Part shown: piece by piece, positions 28,574 through 38,775 of the stretch | Position numbering within the stretch: position 1 is the first letter of the stretch | Layout: each line of letters starts with the position of its first letter | NCBI GenBank assembly: GCA_026709935.1 | Contig: JAPOSC010000051.1 | Coordinates: forward strand, 11,843-75,842 | From: Thiotrichales bacterium | GTDB lineage: Bacteria; Pseudomonadota; Gammaproteobacteria; HK1 | DNA: 64,000 nt | Direction: 5' to 3' | Made by a program: the position numbers and the translations under genes | Notes under the pieces: model-generated | What the model was told of the DNA's origin: nothing | Databases searched by the model: none | What the model saw: only the letters and a program-made list of their open reading frames with translations

Positions 28574-29332
28574 TCACAGCCGGTAGCCCTTGTGAACGGC
28601 GACGATGCCGCACGCGAGATTGTGAAGCCCGCAGCGCTCGAACCCGGCCTCGCGCATGGCCGCGAGCAGCGTCTCCTGATCCGGGTGCCGGCGGATCGAC
28701 TCCGCCAGGTACCGGTAGCTGCCCGCGTCTCCGGCGACGAACCGCCCGAGGGCGGGCAGCACCGCGAAGGACCAGGCGTCGTAGGCGCGCTGGAGCGCCG
28801 GCACGGTCAGGTGCGAGAACTCCAGCACCAGCAGCATGCCGCCCGGACGCAGCACCCGCCACATCTCTGCCAGCGCACGATCCTGGTGAGTGACGTTGCG
28901 CAGCCCGAATCCGATCAGGACGCGATCGAAGCTGCGATCGGAGAACGGCAGGCATTCGGCGTTGCATTCGGCGTAGTGAACGTTGCCGGCGAGCCCGCGG
29001 TCGATGAGACGCGTCCGCCCGCGTTCCAGCATGGGGCGGCTGATGTCGGCGAGCACCACGCTCCCCCCCTCCCCCACCGCGGGCGCGATGCGCGCGGTCA
29101 GGTCGCCGGTGCCGCCGGCGAGATCGAGGACCCGCGCACCGGGGCGCACGCGCGCGACACGGGCGGCGAACCACTTCCAGCCACGGTGCAGACCGAGCGA
29201 CATCAGGTCGTTCATGAGGTCGTAGCGTTCGGCCACCGACTCGAAGACCGTCCCGACCCGCGCCTGCTTCTCCCCCGTCGGGATCTCCTCGAAACCGAAA
29301 TGGGTGGTCTGCGCTTTCATGTCCTCAGGCAT
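28574..29332 (-). CDS. ubiE: Ubiquinone/menaquinone C-methyltransferase UbiE
   Basis: SAM-dependent methylase of the ubiquinone (and menaquinone) ring. The product has KAQTTHFGFEEIP at the start, motif I LDLAGGTGDLTARIA, and GFGLRNVTHQDRALAEM and LEFSHLTVPALQRAYDAW, all UbiE signatures. ATG 29332 (252 residues) overlaps the DUF971 stop by 8 bases; ATG 29320 gives 248 residues and aligns equally well with known N-termini. The much longer open frame upstream is antisense to nothing useful and lies in the DUF971 gene. Order ubiE-ubiJ-ubiB is conserved. Confidence 0.96.
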   Translation of the reverse strand: MPEDMKAQTTHFGFEEIPTGEKQARVGTVFESVAERYDLMNDLMSLGLHRGWKWFAARVARVRPGARVLDLAGGTGDLTARIAPAVGEGGSVVLADISRPMLERGRTRLIDRGLAGNVHYAECNAECLPFSDRSFDRVLIGFGLRNVTHQDRALAEMWRVLRPGGMLLVLEFSHLTVPALQRAYDAWSFAVLPALGRFVAGDAGSYRYLAESIRRHPDQETLLAAMREAGFERCGLHNLACGIVAVHKGYRL

Positions 29333-29705
29333 CGAGTCGACGCCGGTGACCGGCCGCGGCCAGTCGTTCGAGGTAATCGTTCCACAGCCGCTCCTGGTGC
29401 GTGCCGAGCCGGTGCAGCTCCTCCCAGGAGTACAGCCCGGTGTCGTGACCATCGTCGAAGCGCAGACGCACCGCGTAGTTGCCCACCGGTTCGATATCCG
29501 CGATGCCGACACGCTCCTTGCCGATCTGCAGGACTTCCTGGCCGGGACCGTGGCCCCGGACTTCGGCCGAGGGCGAGTGCACGCGCAGGAACTCCGCGGG
29601 GTAGGAGAACCGCTCGTCGTTGTCGAAGGTCACGTGCAGGACGCGCGCCGCGGTCTCGTAGCGCAGCTCGGTGGGGTTCGGTGAATTCGCTCGAGGCATG
29701 GTCAT
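29325..29705 (-). CDS. DUF971 domain protein
   Basis: A 126-residue protein of the DUF971 family: TELRYETAARVLHVTFD, FSYPAEFLRVHSPSAEV, GNYAVRLRFDDGHDTGLYSW and a C-terminal helix. The same fold forms the N-terminal domain of gamma-butyrobetaine hydroxylases, where it can bind zinc; the free-standing bacterial form is of unknown function. It is regularly found between hslU and ubiE in gammaproteobacteria, as here. It overlaps ubiE by 8 bases and lies 27 bases after hslU. Confidence 0.88.
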   Translation of the reverse strand: MTMPRANSPNPTELRYETAARVLHVTFDNDERFSYPAEFLRVHSPSAEVRGHGPGQEVLQIGKERVGIADIEPVGNYAVRLRFDDGHDTGLYSWEELHRLGTHQERLWNDYLERLAAAGHRRRLDA

Positions 29706-29732
29706 GGATGCTCCCGGCGGGCGGGGCTCGCC

Positions 29733-31082
29733 TCAGAGTATGTACCGCGACAGATCCTGGTCGGATGCGAGCTCCGCGAGATGGGAGTCCACGTATACCG
29801 CGTCGATCTCCACCTGCCGCTGCGCCATGTCCGCGCTCTCGAACGAGAGGGTTTCCAGCAGCCGCTCCAGCACCGTATGCAGCCGGCGGGCGCCGATGTT
29901 CTCGGTGGACTCGTTCACCTGCCACGCGATCTCAGCGATCCGTCGCAGGCCATCCTCGGTGAACGAGAGGGCGACCTGCTCGGCGCCCAGCAAGGCCGCG
30001 TACTGCTCGGTCAGCGAGCAATCCGGCTCGGTGAGGATGCGCAGGAAGTCGTCGGCCCCGAGCGCGGCGAGTTCCACCCGGATCGGGAAGCGGCCCTGAA
30101 GCTCGGGAATGAGGTCCGAGGGCTTCGCGACATGGAACGCGCCGGAGGCGATGAACAGGATGTGATCGGTGCGCACCGCCCCGTGCCGAGTCGAGACAGT
30201 GCTGCCCTCGACCAGCGGAAGCAGGTCGCGTTGCACCCCCTCGCGCGAGACGTCGGCGCCGACGCGGTCGCTGCGGCGCGAGACCTTGTCGATCTCGTCG
30301 AGGAACACGATGCCGTTCTGCTCCACGTCCTCCAGCGCCCTCGACTTGAGATCGTCCTCGTTGATGAGCTTCCCCGCCTCCTCCTCGGTCAGCAGCCGGA
30401 ACGCATCGCGAATCCGCAGTCGGCGGGCCCGGGTCTTCCCTCCCCCCAGGTTCTGGAACATGCTCTGGAGCTGACTGGTCATCTCCTCCATGCCGGGCGG
30501 GGCCATGATCTCGACCCCGATGGCGGGCATGCTCAGCTCGATCTCGATCTCTCGCTCGTCGAGCTTCCCCTCGCGCAGCATCTTGCGAAACTTCTGCCGG
30601 GTGGAGGCGGATTCATCGCCGCTGCCGTTACTACTGTCGCCTCCGACGGAGGCGACTCCGCTCCGGGCGGGACGGAGCAGGAGGTCGAGGATGCGCTCCT
30701 CCGCCGCGTCCTCGGCCCGACGCCGCACCTTTTCCGTCTCGCGCTCTCGGGCGAGCTTCACCGCAACGTCGGTGAGATCGCGCACGATGGACTCGACGTC
30801 GCGCCCGACGTAGCCGACCTCGGTGAACTTGGTGGCCTCGACCTTGATGAACGGGGCGTCCGCGAGGCGGGCCAGGCGGCGCGCGATCTCGGTCTTGCCG
30901 ACGCCGGTCGGCCCGATCATCAGGATGTTCTTCGGCGTGATCTCGGCCCGCATCTCCTCACCGACCTGCATCCGCCGCCAGCGGTTGCGCAGCGCGATGG
31001 CCACTGCCCGCTTCGCGTCCGCCTGCCCCACGATGTGCTTGTCCAGCTCGTGGACGATCTCCCTCGGCGTCATTGGGGTCAT
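29733..31082 (-). CDS. hslU: ATP-dependent protease ATPase subunit HslU
   Basis: The unfoldase ring of the HslUV protease in the cytosol. The 449-residue product starts [20 protein letters not shown] and has Walker A GPTGVGKT, the pore motif GYVGRDVES, Walker B FLDEIDK and the sensor region GRFPIRVEL, ending in a short C-terminal tail (YIL) that docks into HslV. The I-domain contains a Gly/Ser-rich stretch ([14 protein letters not shown]) that is coded by a perfect DNA palindrome at 30636-30656. Start choice among ATGs at 31085, 31082 and 31073 is not decided by the ribosome site. It follows hslV by 39 bases. Confidence 0.96.
   Translation of the reverse strand: MTPMTPREIVHELDKHIVGQADAKRAVAIALRNRWRRMQVGEEMRAEITPKNILMIGPTGVGKTEIARRLARLADAPFIKVEATKFTEVGYVGRDVESIVRDLTDVAVKLARERETEKVRRRAEDAAEERILDLLLRPARSGVASVGGDSSNGSGDESASTRQKFRKMLREGKLDEREIEIELSMPAIGVEIMAPPGMEEMTSQLQSMFQNLGGGKTRARRLRIRDAFRLLTEEEAGKLINEDDLKSRALEDVEQNGIVFLDEIDKVSRRSDRVGADVSREGVQRDLLPLVEGSTVSTRHGAVRTDHILFIASGAFHVAKPSDLIPELQGRFPIRVELAALGADDFLRILTEPDCSLTEQYAALLGAEQVALSFTEDGLRRIAEIAWQVNESTENIGARRLHTVLERLLETLSFESADMAQRQVEIDAVYVDSHLAELASDQDLSRYIL
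30636..30656. repeat. Perfect 9-base-arm palindrome inside hslU
   Basis: GTCGCCTCC and GGAGGCGAC are separated by GAC. The palindrome lies in the variable I-domain coding region of hslU and keeps the frame. It may be a small inserted element or a chance result of GGC/GAC codons. Confidence 0.8.
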
Positions 31083-31121
31083 CATTCCTGCTCGCGTCTT
31101 CTCGGGGCGCACCGCACGCCG

Positions 31122-31670
<549 letters not shown>

Positions 31671-31841
31671 GACGGACAATCGAAGGAGCGTGGGCGCGAT
31701 CTTACCGTATGCGCTCTGAGGCCGGAGGCTCGAATCGAGGTGGGGTGGTGTCCCGGCCCGCATGCAGGGCGGGGTTTCGGGGCCATCCGCGAATTCTTCA
31801 TTGCCCGGCCCACACCGTCCCCGGGCTCGTCGCGCGCCCCT

Positions 31842-32735
31842 CTACTTCTTCCGGGCTCTGGGGTGCGCCTGGTCGTAGACCGCGGCGAGGTGCTGGAAAT
31901 CGAGGTGAGTGTAGACCTGCGTGGTTCCGATATCGGCGTGCCCGAGCAGTTCCTGGACCGCGCGCAGATCGCCGCTCGACTCCAGCAGGTGCGTGGCGAA
32001 CGAATGACGCAGCATGTGCGGATGGACGTGCACACCGATCCCGCGTTCGCGCGCGCGCCCGGCGAATCGCGCCTGCACGGTGCGGGCCGAGATTCGGCGC
32101 CCCCGGCGGCTCACGAACAACGCGCCCTCGCCGGGACCGGCAAGCTCCCCGCGCACCGCGAGCCAGGCCCGGATCGCATCGCGCGCATGGCGTCCGACGG
32201 GGATCCGGCGAACCTTGCGCCCCTTGCCGAGCACGGTGACGAGTCCGCCTTCGAGGTCGACATCCGCCACCGCAAGCCCGCAGAGCTCCGACAGCCGCAG
32301 TCCGGACGAGTAGGTCAACTCCAGCATCGCGCGGTCGCGCAGGCTCAGCGGATCGTCGCCATCGAGCTCCACCAAGGCGCCGGCGCGGTCGGTGTCGAGC
32401 ACGTTGGGCAGCCGTCGCGGCGCCTTCGGCGCACTCACCGCCCGGGCCGGATTGCCGGCCATCGTCCCCTCGCGAACGCAGAAGTCGAAGAACGATCGCA
32501 GGGCGGAGAGCCCGCGCTGGATCGAGCGCCCGCCCACCGAACTCCGGTGCCGCCACGCGACGAAGCCCCGCACGAGCCCGGCATCGACGCTCGGCCAGTC
32601 CGGCGTCCCCTTCGACGCGAGAAACTCGGCGAAGAACGCCAGATCCCGCCGGTACCCCCGCACGGTGTGAACGGAGAGCCCGCGCTCGACCGCCAGATGC
32701 CTGCAGAACCGCTCGATCCGATCGTCGAAGCGCAT
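31842..32735 (-). CDS. xerC: Site-specific tyrosine recombinase XerC
   Basis: With XerD it resolves chromosome dimers at dif. From ATG 32735 the product is 297 residues. The N-terminal SAM-like domain (FCRHLAVERGLSVHTVRGYR) is followed by the catalytic domain with the R-H-R-H-Y set: SGLRLSELCGL, HPHMLRHSFATHLL, LGHADIGTTQVYTH. The frame is open to 32930 but that part is not family-like. dapF lies directly upstream (32 bases), the usual pairing except that the DUF484 gene normally between them is missing. Confidence 0.96.
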   Translation of the reverse strand: MRFDDRIERFCRHLAVERGLSVHTVRGYRRDLAFFAEFLASKGTPDWPSVDAGLVRGFVAWRHRSSVGGRSIQRGLSALRSFFDFCVREGTMAGNPARAVSAPKAPRRLPNVLDTDRAGALVELDGDDPLSLRDRAMLELTYSSGLRLSELCGLAVADVDLEGGLVTVLGKGRKVRRIPVGRHARDAIRAWLAVRGELAGPGEGALFVSRRGRRISARTVQARFAGRARERGIGVHVHPHMLRHSFATHLLESSGDLRAVQELLGHADIGTTQVYTHLDFQHLAAVYDQAHPRARKK

Positions 32736-32767
32736 GGCCGACTCGTCCCGGGGACGGCGGCCCGCGC

Positions 32768-33595
32768 TCACAGCTCGATCTCCGCATCGAACACCCGCGC
32801 CGCCGGCCCCGCCATCCACACCGGCTCGCCCTCCCCGCCCCACCGTACTTCCAGAACACCGCCCGGGAGTTCCACACGCGCATCCGCGTCCAGATCGCCG
32901 CTCAAGCGCCCCGACACCACAGCGGCGCACGCTCCCGAGCCGCAGGCCCGCGTCTCGCCGACCCCACGTTCGAATACCCGCAGGCGAAGGCGGTCACGAG
33001 CGAGGGGCTCGGCGAACCCCACGTTCACGCCCGCGGGGAAGAAGGGATGCGACTGCAGCGCGGCACCGAGGCGCACCACCGGCGCCATCGCCACGTCCGA
33101 CACGCGCACCACCGCGTGCGGATTGCCCATCGATACCGCCGCGAACCGGATCTCTTCGCCGCCGATATCGAGCCGGTAGCTCACCGCGCGGCCCGATGCC
33201 ACGATGGGAATCTCCTCCGGCTCGAACCGGGGAACGCCCATGCGCACGCGCACCGTGCCGCCACTCTCGATCGCGGCGAACACACACCCTCCCGGCGTCT
33301 CGAAGCGCATCGCGTCGGTGGCGACGAGACCGCGTTCGCGCGCGAACACTGCCAGGCACCGCATGCCGTTGCCGCACTGTTCGGCGCGCGAACCGTCGGC
33401 GTTGAAGATGGCGACGCCGAGGTCGCAGTCGGGATCCGCGGGAGGCACCGCCATCAGCACCTGGTCGCACCCGACCCCCTCGCGGCGGTCGGCGAGGCGG
33501 CGGATCTGTCCGGCATCGGGCAGGGGCGTCCGTGTCGCATCCGCCACGACGAAGTCGTTGCCGATCCCGTGCATCTTGGAGAAGCGCAGGCGCAT
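32768..33595 (-). CDS. dapF: Diaminopimelate epimerase
   Basis: Interconverts LL- and meso-diaminopimelate for lysine and peptidoglycan synthesis, without cofactor, using two cysteines. From ATG 33595 the 275-residue product begins MRLRFSKMHGIGNDFVV and has both catalytic cysteine motifs: QCGNGMRC and ACGSGACAA. Length is normal. It is followed by xerC at 32 bases. Confidence 0.97.
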   Translation of the reverse strand: MRLRFSKMHGIGNDFVVADATRTPLPDAGQIRRLADRREGVGCDQVLMAVPPADPDCDLGVAIFNADGSRAEQCGNGMRCLAVFARERGLVATDAMRFETPGGCVFAAIESGGTVRVRMGVPRFEPEEIPIVASGRAVSYRLDIGGEEIRFAAVSMGNPHAVVRVSDVAMAPVVRLGAALQSHPFFPAGVNVGFAEPLARDRLRLRVFERGVGETRACGSGACAAVVSGRLSGDLDADARVELPGGVLEVRWGGEGEPVWMAGPAARVFDAEIEL

Positions 33596-33688
33596 GACCC
33601 GAAGGTTACAGGAGCGATCCACCCGGGCGAAGCCCGACGCACGGTACCGAGATGGAGCGTCCTCACGCAAATCCCGAGCCGGCGCAGG

Positions 33689-34129
33689 CTATCGTGGCGG
33701 TTGACCCACGAGCCGCCGCACGCGGGCGAGGTAGCGGTCTTCGTCCGGGGGCGCGCCTTCGCGTTGCGCATCCCACAGGGTCTCGGCAAGGCAATCCATG
33801 AGCGCGTGCTCCAGGCGGTGGGCGTCCGGGTACCGGGGCAGGAGCTTCGCGTAGAGTGCGCGTGCGCCCGGGGGGCGATCCGTGGCGAGCTGCTCGCGGA
33901 TGGCGACGTGCAGACCCATATGCAGGAACGGGTTGGTGCGGCCGGCTTCGGGGGTGAACTCGCGTTCGAGCGCGGCCGGGGTCTCCAGGGCGGGATGGTA
34001 CTCGGGGTGCTCCGCGATCACCTCGGCGAGGAGCCGCTCCAGGGGCTCGAGCGGCTGCCCGGCGCGGGACTTCGACCATGCGTCCACCCAGGCCCGGCGC
34101 AGATCGTCGCGGTCGTTTCCGTACAGCAC
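33689..34129 (-). CDS. DUF1841 family protein
   Basis: A 146-residue protein with the DUF1841 pattern: an N-terminal helical start (DDLRRAWVDAWSKSRAGQPL), EVIAEHPEYHP, the TNPFLHMGLHVAIREQLATD stretch and HALMDCLAETLWDAQR. The HMGLH and CLAETLW motifs resemble the metal-binding helices of DinB-like bundles, but no function is established for the family. It lies 4 bases downstream of nth on the same strand, suggesting co-transcription. Confidence 0.85.
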   Translation of the reverse strand: MLYGNDRDDLRRAWVDAWSKSRAGQPLEPLERLLAEVIAEHPEYHPALETPAALEREFTPEAGRTNPFLHMGLHVAIREQLATDRPPGARALYAKLLPRYPDAHRLEHALMDCLAETLWDAQREGAPPDEDRYLARVRRLVGQPPR

Positions 34130-34133
34130 GGGG

Positions 34134-34769
34134 CTACCCGGGGTCCTTGTCCCGGTACTCGCACAGATCGGCGATGATGCAGCGCCCGCAGGCGGGCTTG
34201 CGCGCGGTGCACACGTAGCGCCCGTGCAGGATCAGCCAGTGGTGGGCGTTGCGCTTGAACTCGCGCGGGGTGGAGCGCTCCAGAGCGTCCTCGATCGCCC
34301 GCGGGGTCTTGCCGCGGGCGAGCCGGGTCCGGTTGGCGACCCGGAAGATGTGGGTATCCACCGCGATCACCGGGACGCCGAACGCGGTATTCAGCACCAC
34401 GTTGGCGGTCTTGCGCCCCACGCCCGGCAGACTCTCCAGCGCCTCTCGATCGGCCGGCACCTCGCCGCCGTGACGCTCGACGAGACGGAGGCAGGTCGCA
34501 ACCACATTCTTCGCCTTGGCGTTGAACAGGCCGATGTGGCGGATGTGCGCCCGCACCCCCTCCTCGCCCAGCGCCAGCATCGCCTCCGGGGTGGGGGCGG
34601 CGGCAAACAGCGAACGGGTTGCCTTGTTGACGCTCACGTCGGTGGCCTGGGCCGAGAGAATCACCGCGGTCAGCAATTCGAAGGTGGTTGCGTATTCCAG
34701 CTCCGTGGTCGGCGACGGATTGGCGGCGCGCAGCCGCTCGAAGATCGCCCGGCGCTTCGACGCATTCAT
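34134..34769 (-). CDS. nth: Endonuclease III
   Basis: DNA glycosylase/AP lyase that removes oxidised pyrimidines. From ATG 34769 the product is 211 residues, equal to the E. coli enzyme. It has the helix-hairpin-helix [16 protein letters not shown] with the catalytic Lys, the catalytic Asp in [12 protein letters not shown], and the iron-sulfur loop [17 protein letters not shown]. It overlaps the RnfB-like gene by 4 bases; rnf-nth linkage is typical of gammaproteobacteria. Confidence 0.97.
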   Translation of the reverse strand: MNASKRRAIFERLRAANPSPTTELEYATTFELLTAVILSAQATDVSVNKATRSLFAAAPTPEAMLALGEEGVRAHIRHIGLFNAKAKNVVATCLRLVERHGGEVPADREALESLPGVGRKTANVVLNTAFGVPVIAVDTHIFRVANRTRLARGKTPRAIEDALERSTPREFKRNAHHWLILHGRYVCTARKPACGRCIIADLCEYRDKDPG

Positions 34770-35533
34770 CGGACGCGCTCCGCGACACGTGCCTTGCGCG
34801 CCCTGGCCCGCGCCACCGCCGCGGCGATGTCCGCCCGGCGCTGTTCGAGGGTGCGTGTTCTCAGCGATTCGGTCGCATCGATGCGTGCGGCTCGCTCCCG
34901 GCGGTGCGGGGCGGAGTCGAGCGCGGATTCCCGCGCGCACCGGCGCTCGAAGCGGCGGCGGGCGAGAGGCGCGCGCTCGGCGAGCCATGTCTCGGGGGTT
35001 GCCGGCCCGGCCCGCGCCGGAACCATGACGATGCAGTCCACCGGACACGGCTCGACGCACAGGCCGCAGCCGGTGCACTCGCTCTCCAGCACCGCGTGCA
35101 TCCACTTGCGCGCACCGATGATCGCGTCCACCGGACAGGCGCGGATACATACCGTGCACCCGATGCACTCGCTCTCGACGATGCGCGCGGTCTCGCGCGG
35201 GCCGGCCGCGCCGCACGCGGGGTCGAGCGGGACGACCGGACGTCCCAGTGCACAAGCCAGGGCGGCGATGGTGATCTCGCCCCCCGGCGGACAGCGATTG
35301 ATGCCCGCCTCGCCGCGCACCAGAGCTTCCGCATAGGGCCGGCAGGCGTCGTAACCGCAGCGCCGGCACTGGGTCTGGGGCAGAAGCGCGTCGATGGCGC
35401 CGGCGGCAGGTTCGGAGTCCGCCACGGGACAGGAATCGGGATCGGGTTCGGGGCAAACGGAGGGGGCGGACCGGGCGCCGGAACCGGGGCGGCCAGCGTC
35501 ACCGGAGCGGAGTTCGAAGGGCGACGCGTCCAC
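34766..35533 (-). CDS. RnfB/RsxB-like iron-sulfur protein, soluble, without other rnf genes
   Basis: A 255-residue protein with the RnfB core: a Cys4 [4Fe-4S] domain ([19 protein letters not shown] and NRCPPGG) and a two-cluster ferredoxin domain ([20 protein letters not shown] and [18 protein letters not shown]). The N-terminal membrane segment that anchors RnfB in Rnf/Rsx complexes is absent; instead there is a Pro/Ser/Asp-rich stretch. The C-terminus is a long Arg/Ala-rich helix. No rnfA, C, D, G or E gene is near. It probably acts as a soluble electron carrier; partner unknown. It precedes nth, overlapping by 4 bases, and lies 6 bases after metG. Confidence 0.85.
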   Translation of the reverse strand: MDASPFELRSGDAGRPGSGARSAPSVCPEPDPDSCPVADSEPAAGAIDALLPQTQCRRCGYDACRPYAEALVRGEAGINRCPPGGEITIAALACALGRPVVPLDPACGAAGPRETARIVESECIGCTVCIRACPVDAIIGARKWMHAVLESECTGCGLCVEPCPVDCIVMVPARAGPATPETWLAERAPLARRRFERRCARESALDSAPHRRERAARIDATESLRTRTLEQRRADIAAAVARARARKARVAERVR

Positions 35534-35539
35534 CGGGGT

Positions 35540-37579
35540 TCACTTCACCCGCATGCCGGGCTTTGCGCCCTCGTCGACGCCGAGCAGCCAGATGTCCGAA
35601 CCGCCGGGGCCGGCGGCCAGGATCATGCCGTCCGACACCCCGAACCGCATCTCGCGGGGGGCGAGGTTGGCGACCACCACCACCTGGCGCCCGACCAGAC
35701 TCTCCGGCGCATAGGCGGCGCGAATGCCGGCGAACACAGTGCGCTCCCCGTCGCCGATGTCCACCCGAATCTCCAGCAGCTTGTCGGCCCCCTCCACGAG
35801 CTTCGCGCCGATGATCTTCGCGATCCGCAGATCGACCTTCGCGAATTCCGCGATGTCGATCCGCTCCTCCGTGCCGACATCCGGCGCGGGAGCGGGCGCG
35901 CTCCCCTCCCCCGACTCCATCGAATCGGCGACCATGGCGTCGATCTTCTTTGGCTCGACCCGGGTGAGCAGAGGCTCGAAGCGGGCGATGTCGTGGTCGA
36001 GCAACGGCGTCGCGACCGCGTCCCAGGCAAGCCCACCGGAGCGCAGGAACGATTCCGCGCGCTCGGCGGTGCGGGGCAGCACCGGCTTCAGGAAGGTCAT
36101 GAGTACCCGGAACAGGTTGAGGCCCACGGTGCAGACATCGCGCACCTCCTCGCGCTTCGTCTCGTCCTTGGCGAGCACCCACGGCTTGCGCTCGTCGATG
36201 TACCGGTTCGCCCGATCCGCGATGGCCATCACCTCGCGCATCGCCTTGCCGAACTCTCGCGCGTCGTAGAGCGCGGCGATGCGATCGGAGGCGGCGGCGG
36301 CTTCGCGGTGGAGGTCCGGCGCCGCGAGGCGCGCGGAGAGCCGGCCGCCGAGGTGCCGGTGGATGAAACTCGAACACCGCGCGGCGATGTTGACCACCTT
36401 GCCCACCAAATCCGCGTTCACCCGCCGGCAGAAGTCCTCGAAGCTCAAGTCGAGGTCGTCGATGCCGCCCGAGAGCTTGCACGCGAAGTAGTAGCGCAGG
36501 TACTCGGGGTCGAGGTGGTCGAGGTAGGTGCGCGCCCGGACGAAGGTGCCGGTCCGCTTCGACATCTTCTGGCCGTTGACGGTCAGGAATCCGTGGACGA
36601 ACACTGCGGTCGGCATGCGGAAGCCGGCGCCGTGCAGGAGCGCGGGCCAGAACAGCGTGTGGAAGTACGCGATGTCCTTGCCCACGAAGTGGTAGAGCTC
36701 GGCCTCGGAGCCCACCCTCCAGGCGCCGTCGAAGTCGAGGTCGGGGCGCCGCTCGCACAGATGCCGGAAGCTCGCCATGTAGCCGATGGGCGCATCCAGC
36801 CAGACGTAGAAGTACTTGCCGGGGACGCCGGGGATCTCGAACCCGAAGTACGGGGCGTCCCTTGAGATGTCCCAGTCCTGGAGACCGGCGTCGAACCACT
36901 CGCCGAGCTTGTTGGCGATCTCGGGCTGCACCGGAGCGGCGCCGTTCAGGCCGCCGCTCGCAAGCCACTGCCGCAGCACCGGCTCGAAGTCCGCCAGACG
37001 CACGAAGTAGTGCTCCGAGGAGCGGAACTCGGGCGCCTCCCCCGACAGGACCGACACCGCGTCGGCGAGGTCCGCCGGGCTGTAGGTCGCGCCGCAGACC
37101 TCGCAGTTGTCCCCGTACTGGTCGGGAGCGCCGCAGTGCGGGCACGTGCCCTTGACGTAGCGGTCCGGCAGGAACATCGCCTTGATCGGATCGTAGGCCT
37201 GGTCGATGTCCTTGCGCACGATGTGCCCGGCCTCGTTAAGCCGGCGGTAGATCAGCTCCGAGCACGCCCGGTTCTCGGGCGAGTGGGTGGTGTGGTAGTG
37301 GTCGAACGAGATCCCGAAGTCGCGGAAGTCGGCCCGGTGCTCCTCGCCGATCTTCTCGATGAGCGCTTCCGGAGTCATGCCCTCCTGCTCGGCCTTGAGC
37401 ATGATCGGGGTGCCGTGCCCATCGTCCGCGCACACGTAGGTGCAGTGATGACCCAGACCGCGCTGGAACCGCACCCAGATATCGGTCTGGATGTACTCCA
37501 CCATGTGACCGATGTGGATCGGGCCGTTCGCATAGGGCAGTGCGCTCGTGACCACGAGCGTGCGGGTCGATTCGGACAT
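35540..37579 (-). CDS. metG: Methionyl-tRNA synthetase
   Basis: Charges initiator and elongator tRNA-Met. From ATG 37579 the product is 679 residues, near the 677 of E. coli. HIGH at 22-25 ([14 protein letters not shown]), a zinc knuckle (CPHCG...CEVCG), [12 protein letters not shown] near 336 and a C-terminal tRNA-binding OB domain ([33 protein letters not shown]) are visible. A frame to 37651 is open but not family-like. The linker before the OB domain is Ala/Pro-rich. Confidence 0.97.
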   Translation of the reverse strand: MSESTRTLVVTSALPYANGPIHIGHMVEYIQTDIWVRFQRGLGHHCTYVCADDGHGTPIMLKAEQEGMTPEALIEKIGEEHRADFRDFGISFDHYHTTHSPENRACSELIYRRLNEAGHIVRKDIDQAYDPIKAMFLPDRYVKGTCPHCGAPDQYGDNCEVCGATYSPADLADAVSVLSGEAPEFRSSEHYFVRLADFEPVLRQWLASGGLNGAAPVQPEIANKLGEWFDAGLQDWDISRDAPYFGFEIPGVPGKYFYVWLDAPIGYMASFRHLCERRPDLDFDGAWRVGSEAELYHFVGKDIAYFHTLFWPALLHGAGFRMPTAVFVHGFLTVNGQKMSKRTGTFVRARTYLDHLDPEYLRYYFACKLSGGIDDLDLSFEDFCRRVNADLVGKVVNIAARCSSFIHRHLGGRLSARLAAPDLHREAAAASDRIAALYDAREFGKAMREVMAIADRANRYIDERKPWVLAKDETKREEVRDVCTVGLNLFRVLMTFLKPVLPRTAERAESFLRSGGLAWDAVATPLLDHDIARFEPLLTRVEPKKIDAMVADSMESGEGSAPAPAPDVGTEERIDIAEFAKVDLRIAKIIGAKLVEGADKLLEIRVDIGDGERTVFAGIRAAYAPESLVGRQVVVVANLAPREMRFGVSDGMILAAGPGGSDIWLLGVDEGAKPGMRVK

Positions 37580-37675
37580 GGGATTCGGTTCCGTTGCGTC
37601 GCCGGCGGCCGGACGGCCGCTCACGTTAGCACCGTCATCGGGAAGCGTCATGACCTGTCATCGATGGGCAGAGGT

Positions 37676-38623
37676 TCATCCGGGAAGGTCGGTGCCGATG
37701 CGGAAGTCTCTGCCCTCGACCCGGGAGTGAAGGGCGACCAGCCGGTCGATAAAGAGGTTGAGCAACGCGTTACGCCGGCTCTCCTTGCGGATGATCATCT
37801 CGTAGAGCGAGGAATAGCCGATCCGGTCCGGCAGGATGGGGCGGATCAGGTCGTCCCGGATCCACGGTCGGGTGTAGTGCCGGGGCAGATAGGCGGTGTA
37901 CTTGCCGGACAGTACCAGGGTGACCAGCCCTTCGACCGTGGAAGACGACGCGCGGACCATGAACTTGCGCTCGAAGGTCGGCAGTTGCGCGGCGGAGATG
38001 TAGCCCCTGGCGGCGTGTTCGGAGGCGAAGACCTCTTCCAGTTGCAGACGGTCCGGCGCCTGGCCGAAGAGCGGATTGTCCCGGCCGCAGTAGAGATCCA
38101 TGCGCGACGTGAACAGCGCCTTATACTCCAGCCCCTGGCGGCGGGCGGGGAAGAAACCGATGCCGAGGTCGCAGGCGCCGGACAGCACCATCTGCTCCAC
38201 TTCGTTGGGCGCGACCACGTAGAGAACGATCTCCGAGTCGTGGCTCTTCTCCTTGAACGACCGGATGGTGGTATGGAGATGAAACTCGTCGTTGAAGACC
38301 GAGTTGTCGATCACGCTGACATGTAGCCGACCACCCAACCGGCCGGATGAAGATGCGACCGACGAGCGGAACTCGTCGAGGGACCGGAACAGGGTCTGGC
38401 AAGCGTCGTACACATCCCGGCCTTCCCCGGTCAGCCAGAAGCCGCCCCGCCCCCGGTGGCACAACCGCATGCCGAGCCTCTCTTCGAGGCGCTTCATCTG
38501 CATGCTGATCTGCGCCTGACTGACGTTGAGCGCCGACTGCGCGGCGGCAAAGCCGCCGCAGCGCACGACCGTCGCGAAGACTCTCAGCAACCGAAGATCG
38601 ACATCCGACACCGTTCCGAACAT
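37676..38623 (-). CDS. LysR-family transcriptional regulator
   Basis: A 315-residue regulator. The N-terminal winged helix (DLRLLRVFATVVRCGGFAAA, LNVSQAQISMQMKRLEERLG) is typical LysR, followed by an effector domain (RLHVSVIDNSVF; CDLGIGFFPARRQGLEYKAL). It is transcribed away from the transporter operon and separated from it by 152 bases, so it most likely controls that operon and itself in response to the transported compound or its product. Effector unknown. Confidence 0.9.
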   Translation of the reverse strand: MFGTVSDVDLRLLRVFATVVRCGGFAAAQSALNVSQAQISMQMKRLEERLGMRLCHRGRGGFWLTGEGRDVYDACQTLFRSLDEFRSSVASSSGRLGGRLHVSVIDNSVFNDEFHLHTTIRSFKEKSHDSEIVLYVVAPNEVEQMVLSGACDLGIGFFPARRQGLEYKALFTSRMDLYCGRDNPLFGQAPDRLQLEEVFASEHAARGYISAAQLPTFERKFMVRASSSTVEGLVTLVLSGKYTAYLPRHYTRPWIRDDLIRPILPDRIGYSSLYEMIIRKESRRNALLNLFIDRLVALHSRVEGRDFRIGTDLPG

Positions 38624-38775
38624 GGCGCGCGTAAGTTAAGTATTTGCTTGCGTGAAAATAACAAATTGCGCATGGAACCACCATCGGCGCTTTGGCACAC
38701 TCGTCTATCGGTGCCTCCCGAACCATCGATCGACCCTACCGACAGCCGGACATGTAGCGGTAATCCAGACGATTC
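38624..38775. promoter_or_regulatory. Divergent control region of the LysR gene and the transporter operon
   Basis: The 152-base gap must contain both promoters and the LysR sites. On the minus strand TTGTTA and TACTTA, 16 bases apart, lie just before the regulator gene and could be its -35 and -10. The segment around 38638-38672 is AT-rich compared with its surroundings. No exact operator was identified. Confidence 0.4.
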
